From: Litoditis marina
Taxonomy: Eukaryota > Nematoda > Chromadorea > Rhabditida > Rhabditidae
DNA length: 64,000 bases
Assembly: GCA_964036275.1 (NCBI GenBank)
Contig: OZ038433.1
Coordinates: 3,656,013 to 3,720,012 of the forward strand
Direction of reading: 5' to 3'
In this document: positions 11,950 through 23,800 of the stretch, one piece after another
Layout of the letters: each line of letters opens with the position of its first letter
Position numbering within the stretch: position 1 is the first letter of the stretch
Notes under the pieces: generated by a model
What the model saw: the letters and a program-made list of their open reading frames with translations, nothing else
What the model was told of the DNA's origin: nothing
The model's database searches: none
Program-made: the position numbers and the translations under genes

Positions 11950-13578
11950 AGTAAAACCACGAATTCTTGTAGTTGTGTCACCTCAATCTCAACCAAACAC
12001 ATTACTTTACCATCAAACAGTTCTTGTGACACTTAGTTATATGTTTGATCAATTACAAATACAGGGTTTGCTCTTTTCGAAGACATCCTATCCGGTTTAT
12101 GTAGCGCTATTCAGCTGAGTTTATAGTTGGATCCCGTCGTGTTTCAATCGTATTCTGAAAACAAACTGTGATGTGATACAGGCTGAAGTACAACTTAGAC
12201 TAAGATCTCGTAATCGTCTGTTGTAGATTGTAAGAATCAGAATCTGCAGGTGAAGTTGTGACTGGTGGAAACATTGAAAAAGAGTGTGAAACATGACCTC
12301 GAAACGTGTAAGGAGCTGAAAAAACAAAACTTACTTCAAAGTGAGCATCGAATTCTCACCCATTCTTAACGTGTACTTGCTAATGAACTGGTTTCTAACC
12401 TTAACGTGTGTCTGGTTATTTTTATTGACTTAGTTCTTGTTATTCATTCTTCAAGTTTGTATACTATATTAGCATAATATATGTGATATGAACGAGAATC
12501 TCAACTAGAGTTCGCATGCATATTGTTAGATATTGAGAGCATAACCTAATCGAATACATTCCTTTCATTATTTAATGAAAGAACTAAGAAAAACTTAAAC
12601 AGATGTTCACAATTCACGCGATTCAGATAATATTTTTCTCATACTTGCACTCATTTTTCTCTAGTTTCTCTAAAAATAGATGGTTCTGTTTTCATAGTTT
12701 CCTACATATCATTAAATGATTCGTGTTGTAGTTTTGTGATCTTAACGTGAGTCTACTTCTATCTACTATGTAACTGTGTGTTTGTAATAAATGTCGTAAA
12801 GAAGTCTTCCGTAAGGAAATTCACTGCATACCAACAACATTTTAGCTGTGGTAATTTCAAATTACAAACGAACTTCTCCTATTCCTGTTTCTAAGAGTTT
12901 TCGTACTTCGTGAAACCATTTGTACGTTGTGTATGCACCATAATACCAGGCACCGTAGCAAAGTCCTCTGAAAAGGTCAGCTCTGAGCTGAACTATCTGG
13001 ACACTACCTGACCCAGATTTGGGTCACCCCCACTATGCTTTTACACGGAAAGTTGGCAACTATGTGGCCAGACTGTGATTAGGTCCTCAATCAGGATGAG
13101 CTCAACACTTTCACGACTTTGCTACGGTGCCAGATACAAGTAGATGCAGAATTGAAGGTTATTTTACAGGTCGAAGCACATAGTCTCGTAAAAACGTGAA
13201 AAGCACATTAATGATCATGTTTGTGCAATTGTAATTGTACATCCGCGCCAGAGATGATAATGCATACCTATCCTCTCTCTATGCGTTGCCATGGTAACGC
13301 GCTGCTATATTTGGGGCCCTTTGAACAACAATTATTGAAAATACTTTCTTGAAGCTATTACTCCGACTACAGATTTTGAAGTTCGACTACAGATTTTGAA
13401 GTTCACTGCTCTGTTTTGAACGCAATATAAAATAACTTCACTTCGCTAAAGCATACTGAATTGTGTTTGTAGAAAAATTGAATTGAAATTTCAAAAGAAA
13501 TTGAATTCAACACAGCCTCATAATTGGGTTTTTCTCTTACGTATTCGAATTCATGTTCAATTTATGGTAGGCCTTCCC
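11950..13578. other. 3' region and spacer
   Basis: Contains the transporter 3' UTR (AATAAA near 12786 is a candidate signal), a degenerate copy of a dispersed repeat at about 12064-12225 (GTTTGAT/ATCAAAC-type motifs) and the 181 bp inverted-repeat element at 12950. No other gene is supported. Confidence 0.5.
12950..13130. mobile_element. 181 bp MITE with 16 bp TIRs and CAG target duplication
   Basis: Starts GCACCGTAGCAAAGTC and ends with its exact reverse complement. CAG directly flanks both ends (12947-12949 and 13131-13133), reading as a 3 bp target-site duplication. No coding capacity. Confidence 0.85.
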
Positions 13579-14518
13579 ATGTCTTGCTGGAGTGAATCCG
13601 TCTACAGTGAGGGTGGTTCTACCGGCAGTGGAACCGGTTTTCTGGCACAGGTTGACGCTTGTCTCTACGAAGATGTACCCTTCGATGGTAAGAGTTTTTG
13701 TAACATGTCATTGAAGATTAAACATGAAATAAATAGCGTTGCTACTTAACAGCACACTTTAGTTTGTTGCCTTGTTTTCCAACCGTTCACACATCGGTTC
13801 GGTATAGACTATAGTTTGATCTATCACACTTTCGGCGCTTCTCGAACTACTGATGTCGATCATTCAAACTGCAACTCCAATTATGTCGTAGACCGTTCTC
13901 AAACAGCTCCTGGTCAATTGGCCAGCCACTGTTGTAGCTGCTTCCCCGAGAAAGTTTGCAGGTTAAAGAGACGCAGACTGTCTTTGCCTATCTGCGACCT
14001 CGTTGCTTTTCCGCTTTTGTAAATTGTAATTGAAATTATAATTAAATTGTAAAATTGGTAAATTGTATAAAACTAACGAGTTGTTCTCAGATGAGGTTCT
14101 GATGGCCGAATGCCAACTCTGGTCCTCTCGTTTTCTCCACCTCCGAGTAGTTGGGAAGAAATGCGCTCTTCACCCCCCTCTACCACAATCTATCAATACT
14201 GCCTTGTCGTTGCCTGAGGTAAGTTCCGATACTCAACAAGTCATTATTTGATACCATTTTCCTCTCAATGTGCACGGTGGCTTTACCGTTTTTCTCACTT
14301 CTTTTCAGTTGCAAAATTGCAAAACCCAGTTGCAAAATTCTCTTTTTTTTATATTCTAGCTCCGGATCTGGAATACGATCCCAAACCCGATCTGATACTT
14401 GCAGGTTTCACCTACTCGCCGCTCACCTAATTTGCTTCGAAAGAAGAAACAAAACTCCACGGGCGAATCACGGGAAAGAGTAGATAAACAGAATCGATTA
14501 CCAAAACTGAACAAATGA
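13579..14518 (+). CDS. Small DUF3719/FAM149-like protein
   Basis: Exons 13579-13687, 14091-14218 and 14405-14518 give 116 residues with closing phases. A Ser/Gly-rich start (about 1-22) leads into VDACLYED, then LMAECQLWSSRFLHLRVVG (about 38-60), and ends in a strongly basic Arg/Lys tail. The order 'acidic LYE motif, EC..W...F.HLR..G' resembles the DUF3719 domain of FAM149 proteins as I remember it. That family is linked to cilia in vertebrates; the role here is unknown. The protein is far shorter than vertebrate FAM149, so it may be a reduced homologue or lack exons I did not find. The start follows a GGTAG acceptor at 13570. An alternative acceptor (about 14360) ends early or shifts frame, so the third exon is the least certain part. 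AATAAA lies near 14969 and 14980. Confidence 0.6.
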
Positions 14519-15107
14519 ACAATTTCACCTACTTTGTTTCGTTGGTATTTTTTGATTCACTTGAGAACCAGACGCGAACCTACCGACCTGATCTGTCTCA
14601 ACAGTTAGCGGTGTGTTCAGTTATATTGGAAATCTCAAATAAGTTTGGAATTTCCGCTTCATCGCAAAGTTGTTCGTCATACAATGTACAGGTTTATTTT
14701 CATAGAACTGGTCAATTTGTTTTGTATCATCGAAAAATCGATCAGCATTCATTTCACGGCAATGTCTGGTAGATGGAGCTAACTCGCTTCTCCACCACGT
14801 TGTCCAAGTGGATACGAATCTGGAAATATCGAAAATGGAGTGTTGGCTGACTATTCTGTTACGCCGTCATGAAGCCATTTTTTTTAGAATGTTGGAGGTG
14901 TTCAAGACAGAAAATTGAGCACTATGCATTTTTTTCATTTTGTCCTGTTGCACATTTTGTGTAAAATGAATAAATCGATGAATAAAAATTTCATACTAGC
15001 TGGGAAGTAGTTTCCCATATGTCACAATGTGGAAACACCATGTAGTACATCGGATTTATCTAAAAGTTATCCTTGAGGTCCCGGGATAACCAAATCTGCC
15101 ACGTGGC
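14519..15107. other. Spacer between convergent genes
   Basis: Holds the 3' UTR of the DUF3719-like gene on the plus strand and the kinase 3' end on the minus strand. An open frame at 14515-14772 has no recognisable features. No repeat was recognised. Confidence 0.45.
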
Positions 15108-18100
15108 TTACTTCAGAATGGATGAATAAATATTATAGAACTTTGGTAAAATGCGGATGATCACCTCTTTCATTGTCCAACGGAGGTCGGGATTGGCGGG
15201 GAAGCAGTAGTTGATCATGACTTCTCGAACGAATTTGGGCATGATCATCGGAGGTTTCAGGCGAAGACCAGCACGGACCTGGCACAGTTAGAAAATCAAT
15301 TTTATGTCTCATACGTGAAACATTGTGAGGTAGAAGCTTTACTACTTGAAAACTAATAGTTTCAAAATGTTACTTTTGGAGCATGGTTATTGTCAAGTAA
15401 ACAGCGGAGCGATTCACTTCTTCTGTTATTCATTATCGTCTAGTATTGAACATGGCATATTTATGCAAACGAATGGCATATTTATTCAAAAATTTATGGT
15501 TACATGTGGCCTACTGAATACGTATTGATTTTTCACTCACCTGCACATTGACTTCAGCCAGCGTTAGCTCCGCGTAGGGAATAGCAGCGTTTGCAAATAT
15601 CTGAAATCACATCAGTTGTTTTTCAATCGGAATTAGTTAGTGGAATAATAAGTTTTATTCTATTTCTTCAAAGCAACAACTCAAAATGAAAAAAAAATAA
15701 ACTACAAACACAGCACAACGGTACTGAAAAAGTGAGTGTGATTTTTCCAGAGCTAACCTCATGAATAACGGGACTGAGCTTCTCGACGGACGTGAAAGAT
15801 CATATAATTTAATAGTGAATAATAACAACGTTGAACCAACCTCCCAAAGGAGCACCCCGAAGGAATAAACGTCACTTTTGGAGGAGTAGGTGGCCGAATT
15901 GAGTACTTCTGGAGCCAGCCATCGGATGGGTAGACGCTGTTTCATGTCCTAGACATGAAACACATAGGATTCACAAAAATCTCCTGATGGAGAAAATCTC
16001 AAAACAATTTCCCCACGAGATTGCATACAACATACGCAAGTTGCAAACCCACTGCACCGCGAAATAAAGCTTAATTAACCGACAAACACAAAAAACTTAT
16101 TGAGCGAGTTCATCGCATTTATCAAGAGCAGCAGAGCACAATTGAAAAATTCAATTCAACCAACCTTCAGTTTGTACTTCGCAGCACGGTTGGACAGCTC
16201 GCGCGACAGCCCAAAGTCGCTGATTTTGACTTCAGTTTCGTGCACCAAACAGTTCCTGGAAGAATTCAGGATACTATGTTTCACAAGTTCTGCTGTTTCT
16301 TCCTCACTCAAGTGTTACACTGAGTTCTACATAAGACTTACCTCGACGCGACATCTCTGTGAATGCAGTCTTTTCGATGCAGGTACTCCAGGCCCTTTGC
16401 CGCGCCTGTGGCATAACGAAGCTGAAAAATGATCTCATATATTTCGAAAATTGAGAAATTGCTACACTCGTATCTTATGAGCCAAATGTAGGAATAGAAT
16501 AAACCAGAGAACAATCATTCGAACAAAAGTTGAAGCTAGTCCAGGATAGTTATTGATGTATTCCAACAATTGTATGGCGTGAAAACGAACCCTATCGAAG
16601 ACGGACATATCGGCGTTGTTCTTCTGGAGGTGTGAATCAAGGGCTCCGCCATCCACCATCTCCATCACCAACATTATGGGCTCCTGATTAATATACATTT
16701 GCTTTATCGAAAAATGTAAGTGTCTGCAATGTTTGCAGTTGTCTGGTAAAGTTCAGGTAACTGTTTAATGACTGAGATGAAGGTCTTGTAGAAAAGGAGC
16801 TCAACAACTTTCGTAGAACACGTCTCATTTTGCATGAATCGAACTGGTTACAAAAAAGTTTTTGACAGCAAATTCACATAAGTTAATCACAAATCAACTT
16901 CCAACATGGAGTCATCGTTTTGATAGAAAATAATAATAGAAATAACTCTAACAACAAATTCGACTGAGGCTGATTAACAGATACCCACCCTGGCCACGCA
17001 TACTCCGTAGAACTTGACGACATTAGGGTGTTGGTATCGGCGCATGATGCGCGCCTCCTTGCAAATCTCGTCGATAACCTTCTTCGAGGCCTCCTTTCCC
17101 TTGTTAACTTTTACGGCGACCTGAGAGAGAAATGAGGAATAGATCTAAACAGATATTGACTTTTCACCCCCCCCCCCCCCGTTTCTGAAATTGTATTGCG
17201 TTTGGGAAATTGTAGTTTGACCCCTCCCACCGGGGGGTGATAATTCAGTTTATCACCAGCAATACACAAATGTTTGAGGGCGGGGGGGGGGGGGTTAAAA
17301 GTAAACATTTCCGGTATTGAAGTTCAGCCCCCCGCTCGTTGAAGTTTGACCCCCCACCATTGAAGTCCTCCCCCCCCCCCCCGCCGACCCAGGTGGGGGT
17401 AAATAGTAAATGTCGAAGTTCATTTTTGCCCCCCCCCCTCTACTAGATTTTCAGGTTTCAGCTTGGGTGGGGGGGGGGGGTAGAGGGGGGGGGGGGGGCA
17501 ACTAAAGTGGGGGAGCGATACTTCAATTTTCCCGCTGCTTTCCAATTCAGCGTAAGGACTTTTTGTTTTTTGTTCAAAGCTATGTTTCACTTCGAGATGC
17601 TTAGAATGAGCGTTTACATGCGGATGTGCATTCACGCCGAGTGCATAGAAACTCACTATAAAGTAACTTTTGATTTGTATGCTACATGTCAGAGTCTGAA
17701 TGAAAAACAAACCTTGATCTTTTCCTGGCCCTGAACCATGATACCGCAGTAGACACCACCGAAGGCGCCCTCACCGAGCATCTTTCCGAGGGTGATCTGG
17801 AAAATGGTTTGTGGTTACTATTCTAGAGATACTAGATCGTTGTGGTTTAATCTTAGAACACGCCGTTACTCAAGACTTCTTACCGTAAATTGGAGCGGGA
17901 CTAAACAACTAACATCGCAAAAAATAAAATGCATCGTATAAGCGAACCCTACACTCAATTTCTATCCGAATTATTCTCGTGACCACCAAAATCGTACACG
18001 AAAAATTATGAATCTCTTGCGCGTTTAGAGTTCAAAAACTTTACGTTAAAATCGTCTTATTTGTAAAAAAAAAGTTTTTAGTTTTTAGTGAAGTTTTTAC

Positions 18101-19635
18101 AACACAAAATGAGGGTAAACGTGTTTAAATACCTGTTCATGGTTGAGTTCCCAGTCCTGTTTGGGCACGGGATGTAGTAGAATGGCGCCAATTCTATCGT
18201 TGATCACCTTCTTTTTGTCCAGCAAGTCATTGATCAGTTCGTATATTGAACCAGCCGCATGCTTGTCTATCACTACTTGACCTGGAATGATTAATGAGCT
18301 AATTCATTTGTACGACAGAGAAACACCAGAAATGTTTGAGTCGTAATCACCCACTCAACACTGACCTGGATTCAGAAACAAATAATTTGATAATTTATTG
18401 TCGATTTGATACTTCATTACGTTTACGTTCACGACCCTGCCCTAGTTAGTCAAAAACGTTGAAGTCTCACTAGTTTAGTTTCCATTTTTTTGATATCGAA
18501 AAAAGAAAAGTGAACAACATTAAACTCTGACCTTTTCTCTCGTATATAACAAAATGATGATGTTTTTCTTTCCATTTCACAGAAAGTACGTGCATGAAAG
18601 CCTGGAATGAAAATTGGTTAATAAACGCGAAAACGTTAAAATACTTGGTTTACCATGCCACTCTTGATTTGTAGTTTGACCTGCACCATAGTTCTGAAGT
18701 TGGACCATCGACGGTTTTGGCAGATATAACATATTTTATAGTTTGTTCCACCCACTTATACTCTACAGTAATACGCTCCAACTTCCAGGTCGAAGTTTGC
18801 TATATTGGCGTTGCTAGGTTTTCTCCAAATTTTGGTCGTGTCAAACTCTGAAAGTGTGTAAACAAAACTCTGAAAGTGTGTAACCAAAATGATGAATTGT
18901 TAGTTGGAAATAGCTTTCAGAATATTTAACGGATTACTGTGGAAGGACATCGATTGGTAAAATAGAGTATACCTGTCCAGCGAAGGGTTGGGTCGATCGT
19001 ACGATGAACTGCCCGTCATGTTTCAACAACCTGGAACAGTTAAATCACCCAAAATACTCACTATTTCTTTCGTTTATTCCGTGAAACTGAGGTTTTCTCA
19101 AGCGAAGTCATCGAAAAGTTGATTACATTACTCAAATGTATTCACACAAAACCTTTTTCGGTCCTTATCAACTGAATTGAAAATAAAAAACTATCATGCC
19201 CAACTCAACAGAATTCTTTCGTTGGAAAGAATGCCTATTCGTATTCATATGCCATACTTTCCGGTCGAAATACGAAAACTGTGACGCGTGTTGAGAGTTC
19301 TTGATATTTTCTAACCAGATAGAAGATTGGGTCACTCTCTGTAGAGTGATCAATCTCCTAGTTTTCCTTATAATTTAGTGTCTGATTTGGCAGCTCTACT
19401 CACCTGGTTATATCTTCTCTTGGCAGTAGCCCGTGGTACCACTCCTCCTGCTCGTGAGCCTTTCCAATGTTTTCATTCGTGATCAACTCGCGACTCAGAC
19501 TGACCATTCTGTAAAAACAATTGAGATAACTTTCAGCAAAAAACATTACTATCATAAACTTAGAAGAGCTGATCCTCAAACTCACTTGCTTTTTCCAGTG
19601 TTCTCGTTTGTTGATTCTCGACTGAGATTCACCAT
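15108..19635 (-). CDS. Non-receptor SH2-tyrosine kinase (Fer-like)
   Basis: Minus-strand exons: 19586-19635 (optional first), 19404-19507/8, 18973-19030, 18532-18601, 18133-18281, 17713-17796, 16989-17120, 16591-16683, 16342-16421, 16165-16255, 15841-15948, 15541-15600, 15108-15278. From the ATG at 19507 it is 399 residues; the upstream exon adds 17. The SH2 domain (about 23-115) keeps EWYHG and the phosphotyrosine-binding FIVRS arginine. The kinase domain follows from about 128: GEGAFGGVY loop, VAVK lysine (about 159), HRDVASRN (251-258), DFG (270-272), a loop tyrosine, WLAPE and SDVYSFG. All catalytic residues are present. The short SH2-kinase layout without an F-BAR domain matches the expanded nematode Fer-like family (FRK-1 type), which acts at junctions and in germline and epidermal signalling. 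Which paralogue this is cannot be decided. Confidence 0.93.
17160..17520. repeat. C/G-run dispersed repeat, copy 1
   Basis: About 360 bp of GTTTGACCCC, TTGAAGTTCAGCCCCCC and similar blocks with long homopolymer C and G runs, inside a kinase intron. A second copy in the same orientation lies at 27150-27515 and shares unique stretches such as TTTCTGAAATTGTATTGCGT and AACATTTCCGGTATTGAAG. Confidence 0.9.
18737..18971. mobile_element. 235 bp TATAGT MITE, copy a
   Basis: Terminal inverted repeats of about 39 bp: TATAGTTTGTTCCACCCACTTATA...CTACAGTAAT and the reverse complement ending in ATTGGTAAAATAGAGTATA. Same family and length as 50764-50999 and 52381-52616. Its right edge touches the 5' splice site of the kinase exon at 18973. 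Confidence 0.9.
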
Positions 19636-19796
19636 TCTGCAAAAAACACTGATTTTGAGTGAAAACTTTTTTAGAACGTTGATCCGAAATCAAAATCTAA
19701 TATGCAGACCTACTTACTTTTCCCACTATTTTCATTCGCAATCAATTCTCGATTAACACTCATTTGGTGATGAAGTTTCTCCCCATTTCCATTGAA
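19586..19796 (-). repeat. Duplicated first exons of the kinase
   Basis: Three related blocks precede or form the kinase 5' end: 19404-19508, 19586-19636 and 19718-19763. Each has an ATG followed by a ...RE....NEN.GK pattern. In the first two, the ATG is preceded by a 3' splice site plus a single A. The third has no acceptor at its ATG, and its donor leaves the wrong phase for joining, so it looks decayed. Confidence 0.6.
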
Positions 19797-19848
19797 CTTT
19801 AAAAAAAGGGAGACATTTAAATAGAAAGTTGGTCCCTAAACAACTCAC

Positions 19849-20077
19849 TTGCTGGCTGGCACGGCCGCCTTGCCACTCTCCACGATTAGGAATGAAATAA
19901 AACTCGTTGGAAACCACGCGCTTTTTCCTGCTGCAAACTTTCTTAACAGGTCGGTTCTGACGTGTCAGAGTACACGTTTCCGGGAAAAGTTGACCTGAGG
20001 TCGTATTTTGTAAGATGGATATTCGACGAACCTTGAAGCCTTTCCTTACGGAACCACAAGTGAAAGTTGATGTGAGC
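19849..20077 (-). other. Possible orphan exon, Cys- and Arg-rich
   Basis: A 229-base open stretch between a CACTACAG acceptor and a CAA/gtgag donor. The frame has four cysteines (TCGSVRKG, PETCTL, KVCSRKK) and no stop. The spacing vaguely recalls a thrombospondin type 1 repeat. Base composition is coding-like. No start codon or compatible partner exon was found: its phase cannot be joined to the SH2 frame. It may belong to an unannotated gene or be chance. Confidence 0.25.
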
Positions 20078-20184
20078 CTGTAGTGAATGAAATATTGAAA
20101 TAGAAGTCATGCTCGAATGTGAACTATATGCTAGTACCTAGTTCAATGATTGTGCTCATATATTTCCCGGTGAGAAAAATGGTG

Positions 20185-20450
20185 AATTCTATATGTAACC
20201 GGATTTTTTGGTAACCTAACCGGTTTTTGGTAACCTATTTTTCGGGTTACCTCAGTAGGTAACCGGTGGGTAACCGAAAGTTAAAAACCGGTTACCTGTT
20301 TTTCTAACGTAAAATGTGGTTTTTACCGTTAGTTTGTTTGGTAACCGGATTTAAGTTTTAGGTTACCTACCGGTTACCTGTGAGGTAACCTGAAAAAAGG
20401 GTTACCAAAAACCGGTTAGGTTACCTGAAGACCCGGTTACATATAGAATT
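20185..20450. mobile_element. Palindromic GGTTACC element
   Basis: A near-perfect 266 bp inverted repeat. It opens AATTCTATATGTAACCGG and closes with the reverse complement. The interior repeats GGTTACC/GGTAACC many times (GGTAACCTAACCGGTTTTTGG and its inverse). AATT on both ends can be read as a target duplication. It would form a stable hairpin. Confidence 0.85.
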
Positions 20451-20894
20451 GGCCGAGAAAAATTTGGACTACTGCCTTTTAGAACATTTGGTTTCAGGTC
20501 GCTCGTGTCGATGTGTAGTAAAAATAAAGCAGCAATTGGAACAAACGTATGAATCGAGCAAAATATACGAAGAACCGTGATAGTAGCACAAGCAGCAACA
20601 ATCAGGAGTGATCCAATAAAAGAGTTCACAAATGCATTCTCATTTTTGAAAAAATACTTTTTCGCACGCTGTTGTTTACCAGAACGGTGATGATCCTGTA
20701 AGTCAGTGTTGTAGAAGAATATGAAATGACCCCACGTTATACTTCGTTTTTCAAAGTCATTGGAACTTGGAGTGAAAATTGTTAATATCTGCGCTGTGTA
20801 CCCATGCAAAATCCTAAAAACCAGCACGTGAACTGAAAACAATTTCGAAACCACCATTTCTGGGTGAGAAATAACAATTGCAGATTTAAACAGT

Positions 20895-23800
20895 CTACGT
20901 ACTAGCCAGTTGCCTATAGTATTGCCAAATAGTTGCACTGTTCGTTCTATAATGTATGTTTCATGCAACAAAGAAATTGAACAAGCGTGAAGTATGAAAT
21001 ACGTAGACAAGACTCCTCACAATCGCTACTTGATAACTCACAAATCAAGGGCGTGTGTTGTCTCCCAAATGAAAGTTGTCGAGATGTAAAGTAGAATTTC
21101 ATTATTTGCCATAAAATCGGAAACTATAAAATATGAGAAAAACTCCACCAAATAGACGAAACTCTGAAGTGCTACCTGCAATCAGTTAAATTTCCAGTAG
21201 AAATGTGATTGCGTGATCTCACGCCCAGATGTTCTGAGAACCTACGAGTAAGTTCGTGGGCTTTTTCTAAGTTTCATCCCGTTCAAAAGAGAAAACAACA
21301 CACCTTTGACGAATCTAATGAGTTAACCTTGTAGAACTAGGCGCTTTTAACTAGAAAGAGAAATATTTTTTACCTAGTTGAGAAACGTTTGATTCTTGAG
21401 GGACAAACTCCTAGTACGTACGTCATGCTCACCTGTACAATCATGCGTTTTTCTGCCGCAGAAAACTTTTCTCGTTGTATAACTTCAAATGGGGACACCT
21501 GAAGTACTTTTATTGTAACACTTCAATAAACAGTAAGCTTACTTATATAGTAACACTTACCCAGTCGTATACATTGAATTACCTGTTTACTCCGAAAGTG
21601 AATGGTGAGAAGAGAAACTGTGTCGCTTACTATACATAAGGTGACACATATAATATTCCTGGAGAACATTGTTGTGAAACGAAGAAACTTCGTGCATGGA
21701 GTGGGGAGAAAACGAAAAAACCACCCATGAACAGTGAAGTCAAGAGAGCACGAGTCTGAAAACTGAGTGGGATGAGTTGATTGAAGAAGGACGATTATGT
21801 GGTCCAATCGCAACACTTCAGTCCTTTAAACTGCAATACATTGTTTAATTGCAGTTTAATCCGTTGACACGAGATTGGTCCACAAAATCGTCCTAATACA
21901 ACAGTAGACACTCTCTCAGATCATCCTATCAAGTACTATGTTGAATGTGGGAAGAAATGAAGGCGAATACGTCTCACATGTGTTCATCTAGTTAGAGGCA
22001 GACGGCGAGCGACAGGCTGTGTACCTACCCGTCCAACCGCATGTGAAGTTCATATGAGTTTCCCATGATATACCCCAGGGGCTACTCGTGAGCTCCCAAG
22101 GTTGTAGCATGGCAAATGATGGAATAACATCGGAAGCTCGTGAGATACAGCTCATGAGGTATCTCATGAGTGTTTGAGGGATTGATATGCCGCCAGCCAT
22201 TAGCAATTCAATTTGCTTTTGCGCTCACTTCCATAGTTGACGGTTCAACATATATGCACAACAATTATCCAGCAATCAATAAGATATCCGGCAGTACTCG
22301 CGCTCGCAGGGCCCCCTGCCCTTCGGGTTATTCCAGTGAGCAGGTATAGTTCACAACATTCCTATTGAGACTCCTACAGTAACCTTACAAACTTTCCGAA
22401 GGCTGTTGTCAAACTGAAAATGAAGTTCATGGAAAATGCTCTCGTATATTTATTCTAACTGAGAAGGAGAATGAGGTACAAAAGTCCTCCACTTCTCCGA
22501 TCAAAAGTAAGTGAGCAAAACGGCTTGGAAGTTTCGAAATCCTACTGTAGGAGTCTCAGTAGGAATGGAAAAGACTATACCGGTATTGTCGCGCGCAAGT
22601 ACCGATTTTCGCTATTGTCCTGCGCTACTACCGATTCATTGTCTGAGGAGATAAGTTTGTCCACATTTGCTGGAGGCTTTGGGGGCCATGTCAAAGAATT
22701 AACTTGAGATCCTGAGCATGATAACATAGTTTCGGAGTTTTCAATCCAACGCTCTCCTTCGTTGAATCTACTCGTTTTCATATTTCCAAATTTGGTTCAA
22801 ATCAAAATAGCTTTTTCACTTTTATTCAAGTGACCTTCAACTTACCTACGAAATATAGTCAAACTGACCTACGAAATGCACGGAGTTCACCGCAAAATAC
22901 ATGATTATTATGCAAACCAGAGCTATTTTTGTGTTTCTGGTAGAAAAAATGATGTTGAATCTGAGCGGAACTCGTACAGCGACCACTCTGTAACATACTG
23001 TCCGTTATGATTTGAAGAATATGCTATCTGAAAGAAGTCTTCAACGCCAGCCGTAAAATTTTTAGTTCCACGATGTACAGTTTAGATTACGTTCATAGTT
23101 TACATGAACCCTGAACGTTTACCTTTCACGTGACTTTTACTTGGGTTGCAATGAATGAATGATAGACCAAGAGGTTTTTAGTTCCGTCACGAATTTTCGA
23201 ATACTATGAGGAAAAGTGAACAAGATCATTTGGGAATCGAACAACCTGTTGACGGAAAGTAGAAGATGAGACCCGACACAGCAATCGTGTAAGAATATCA
23301 TCAGATGCGCAAGCCGACGAGAGAACCTAGTCCCATCTAACTTTCTGAAATTGAACGACTCATGCAATGTGAGTACAATTACGCGATATCTATATTTGTG
23401 GTGATTTTTCGTTCTAGTGCGGGCTTGGGTCAATTACTTTTCTCCAAGCAGTGCGGGTCAAGTGATTTTCGGTATCTCTCAGAGAATATTATGCTGAAAC
23501 TGTTGATGTTTGGTTCTGCTCTGTTTGTAGTTTTATCCTATGGCTATTCATTTTTGTCAAGTTCACCTTTTCACACCTTTGATTCGTGTTCTTGCCTTCA
23601 CTATACCCGTCTATACTGTTATAGTTCCAGTCAGTCCCACTGAGACCTCGGCAAGGTGTCAACAGAATTTCCGGACCGTTTTTCACTATGTTAAAGCATT
23701 TTAACACACTAATCGTTTCTCTGGGCGGCAGTTGACCTGTGCTACAGTACGTAGAACATAGTTCTTTTCATCCAAACTGTTATTTCTATGAAATATGATC

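Larger units (their letters stand above)
19797..20894. other. Spacer between two minus-strand genes
   Basis: Contains the possible orphan exon (19849-20077), the palindromic element (20185-20450) and the body of a 202-codon minus-strand open frame (20402-21010) that I could not assign to a gene. Confidence 0.4.

Noticed and set aside
20402..21010. Using the 202-codon frame as TM3-TM6 of the receptor
   Set aside because: The order of TM segments and splice phases instead gives a complete receptor from exons 24591 to 20895 that bypasses this frame.
21988..22206. 72-residue minus-strand frame in a GC-richer patch
   Set aside because: Has no splice signals or family motif and lies in a receptor intron. 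It may be an old repeat, but I could not find a second copy.
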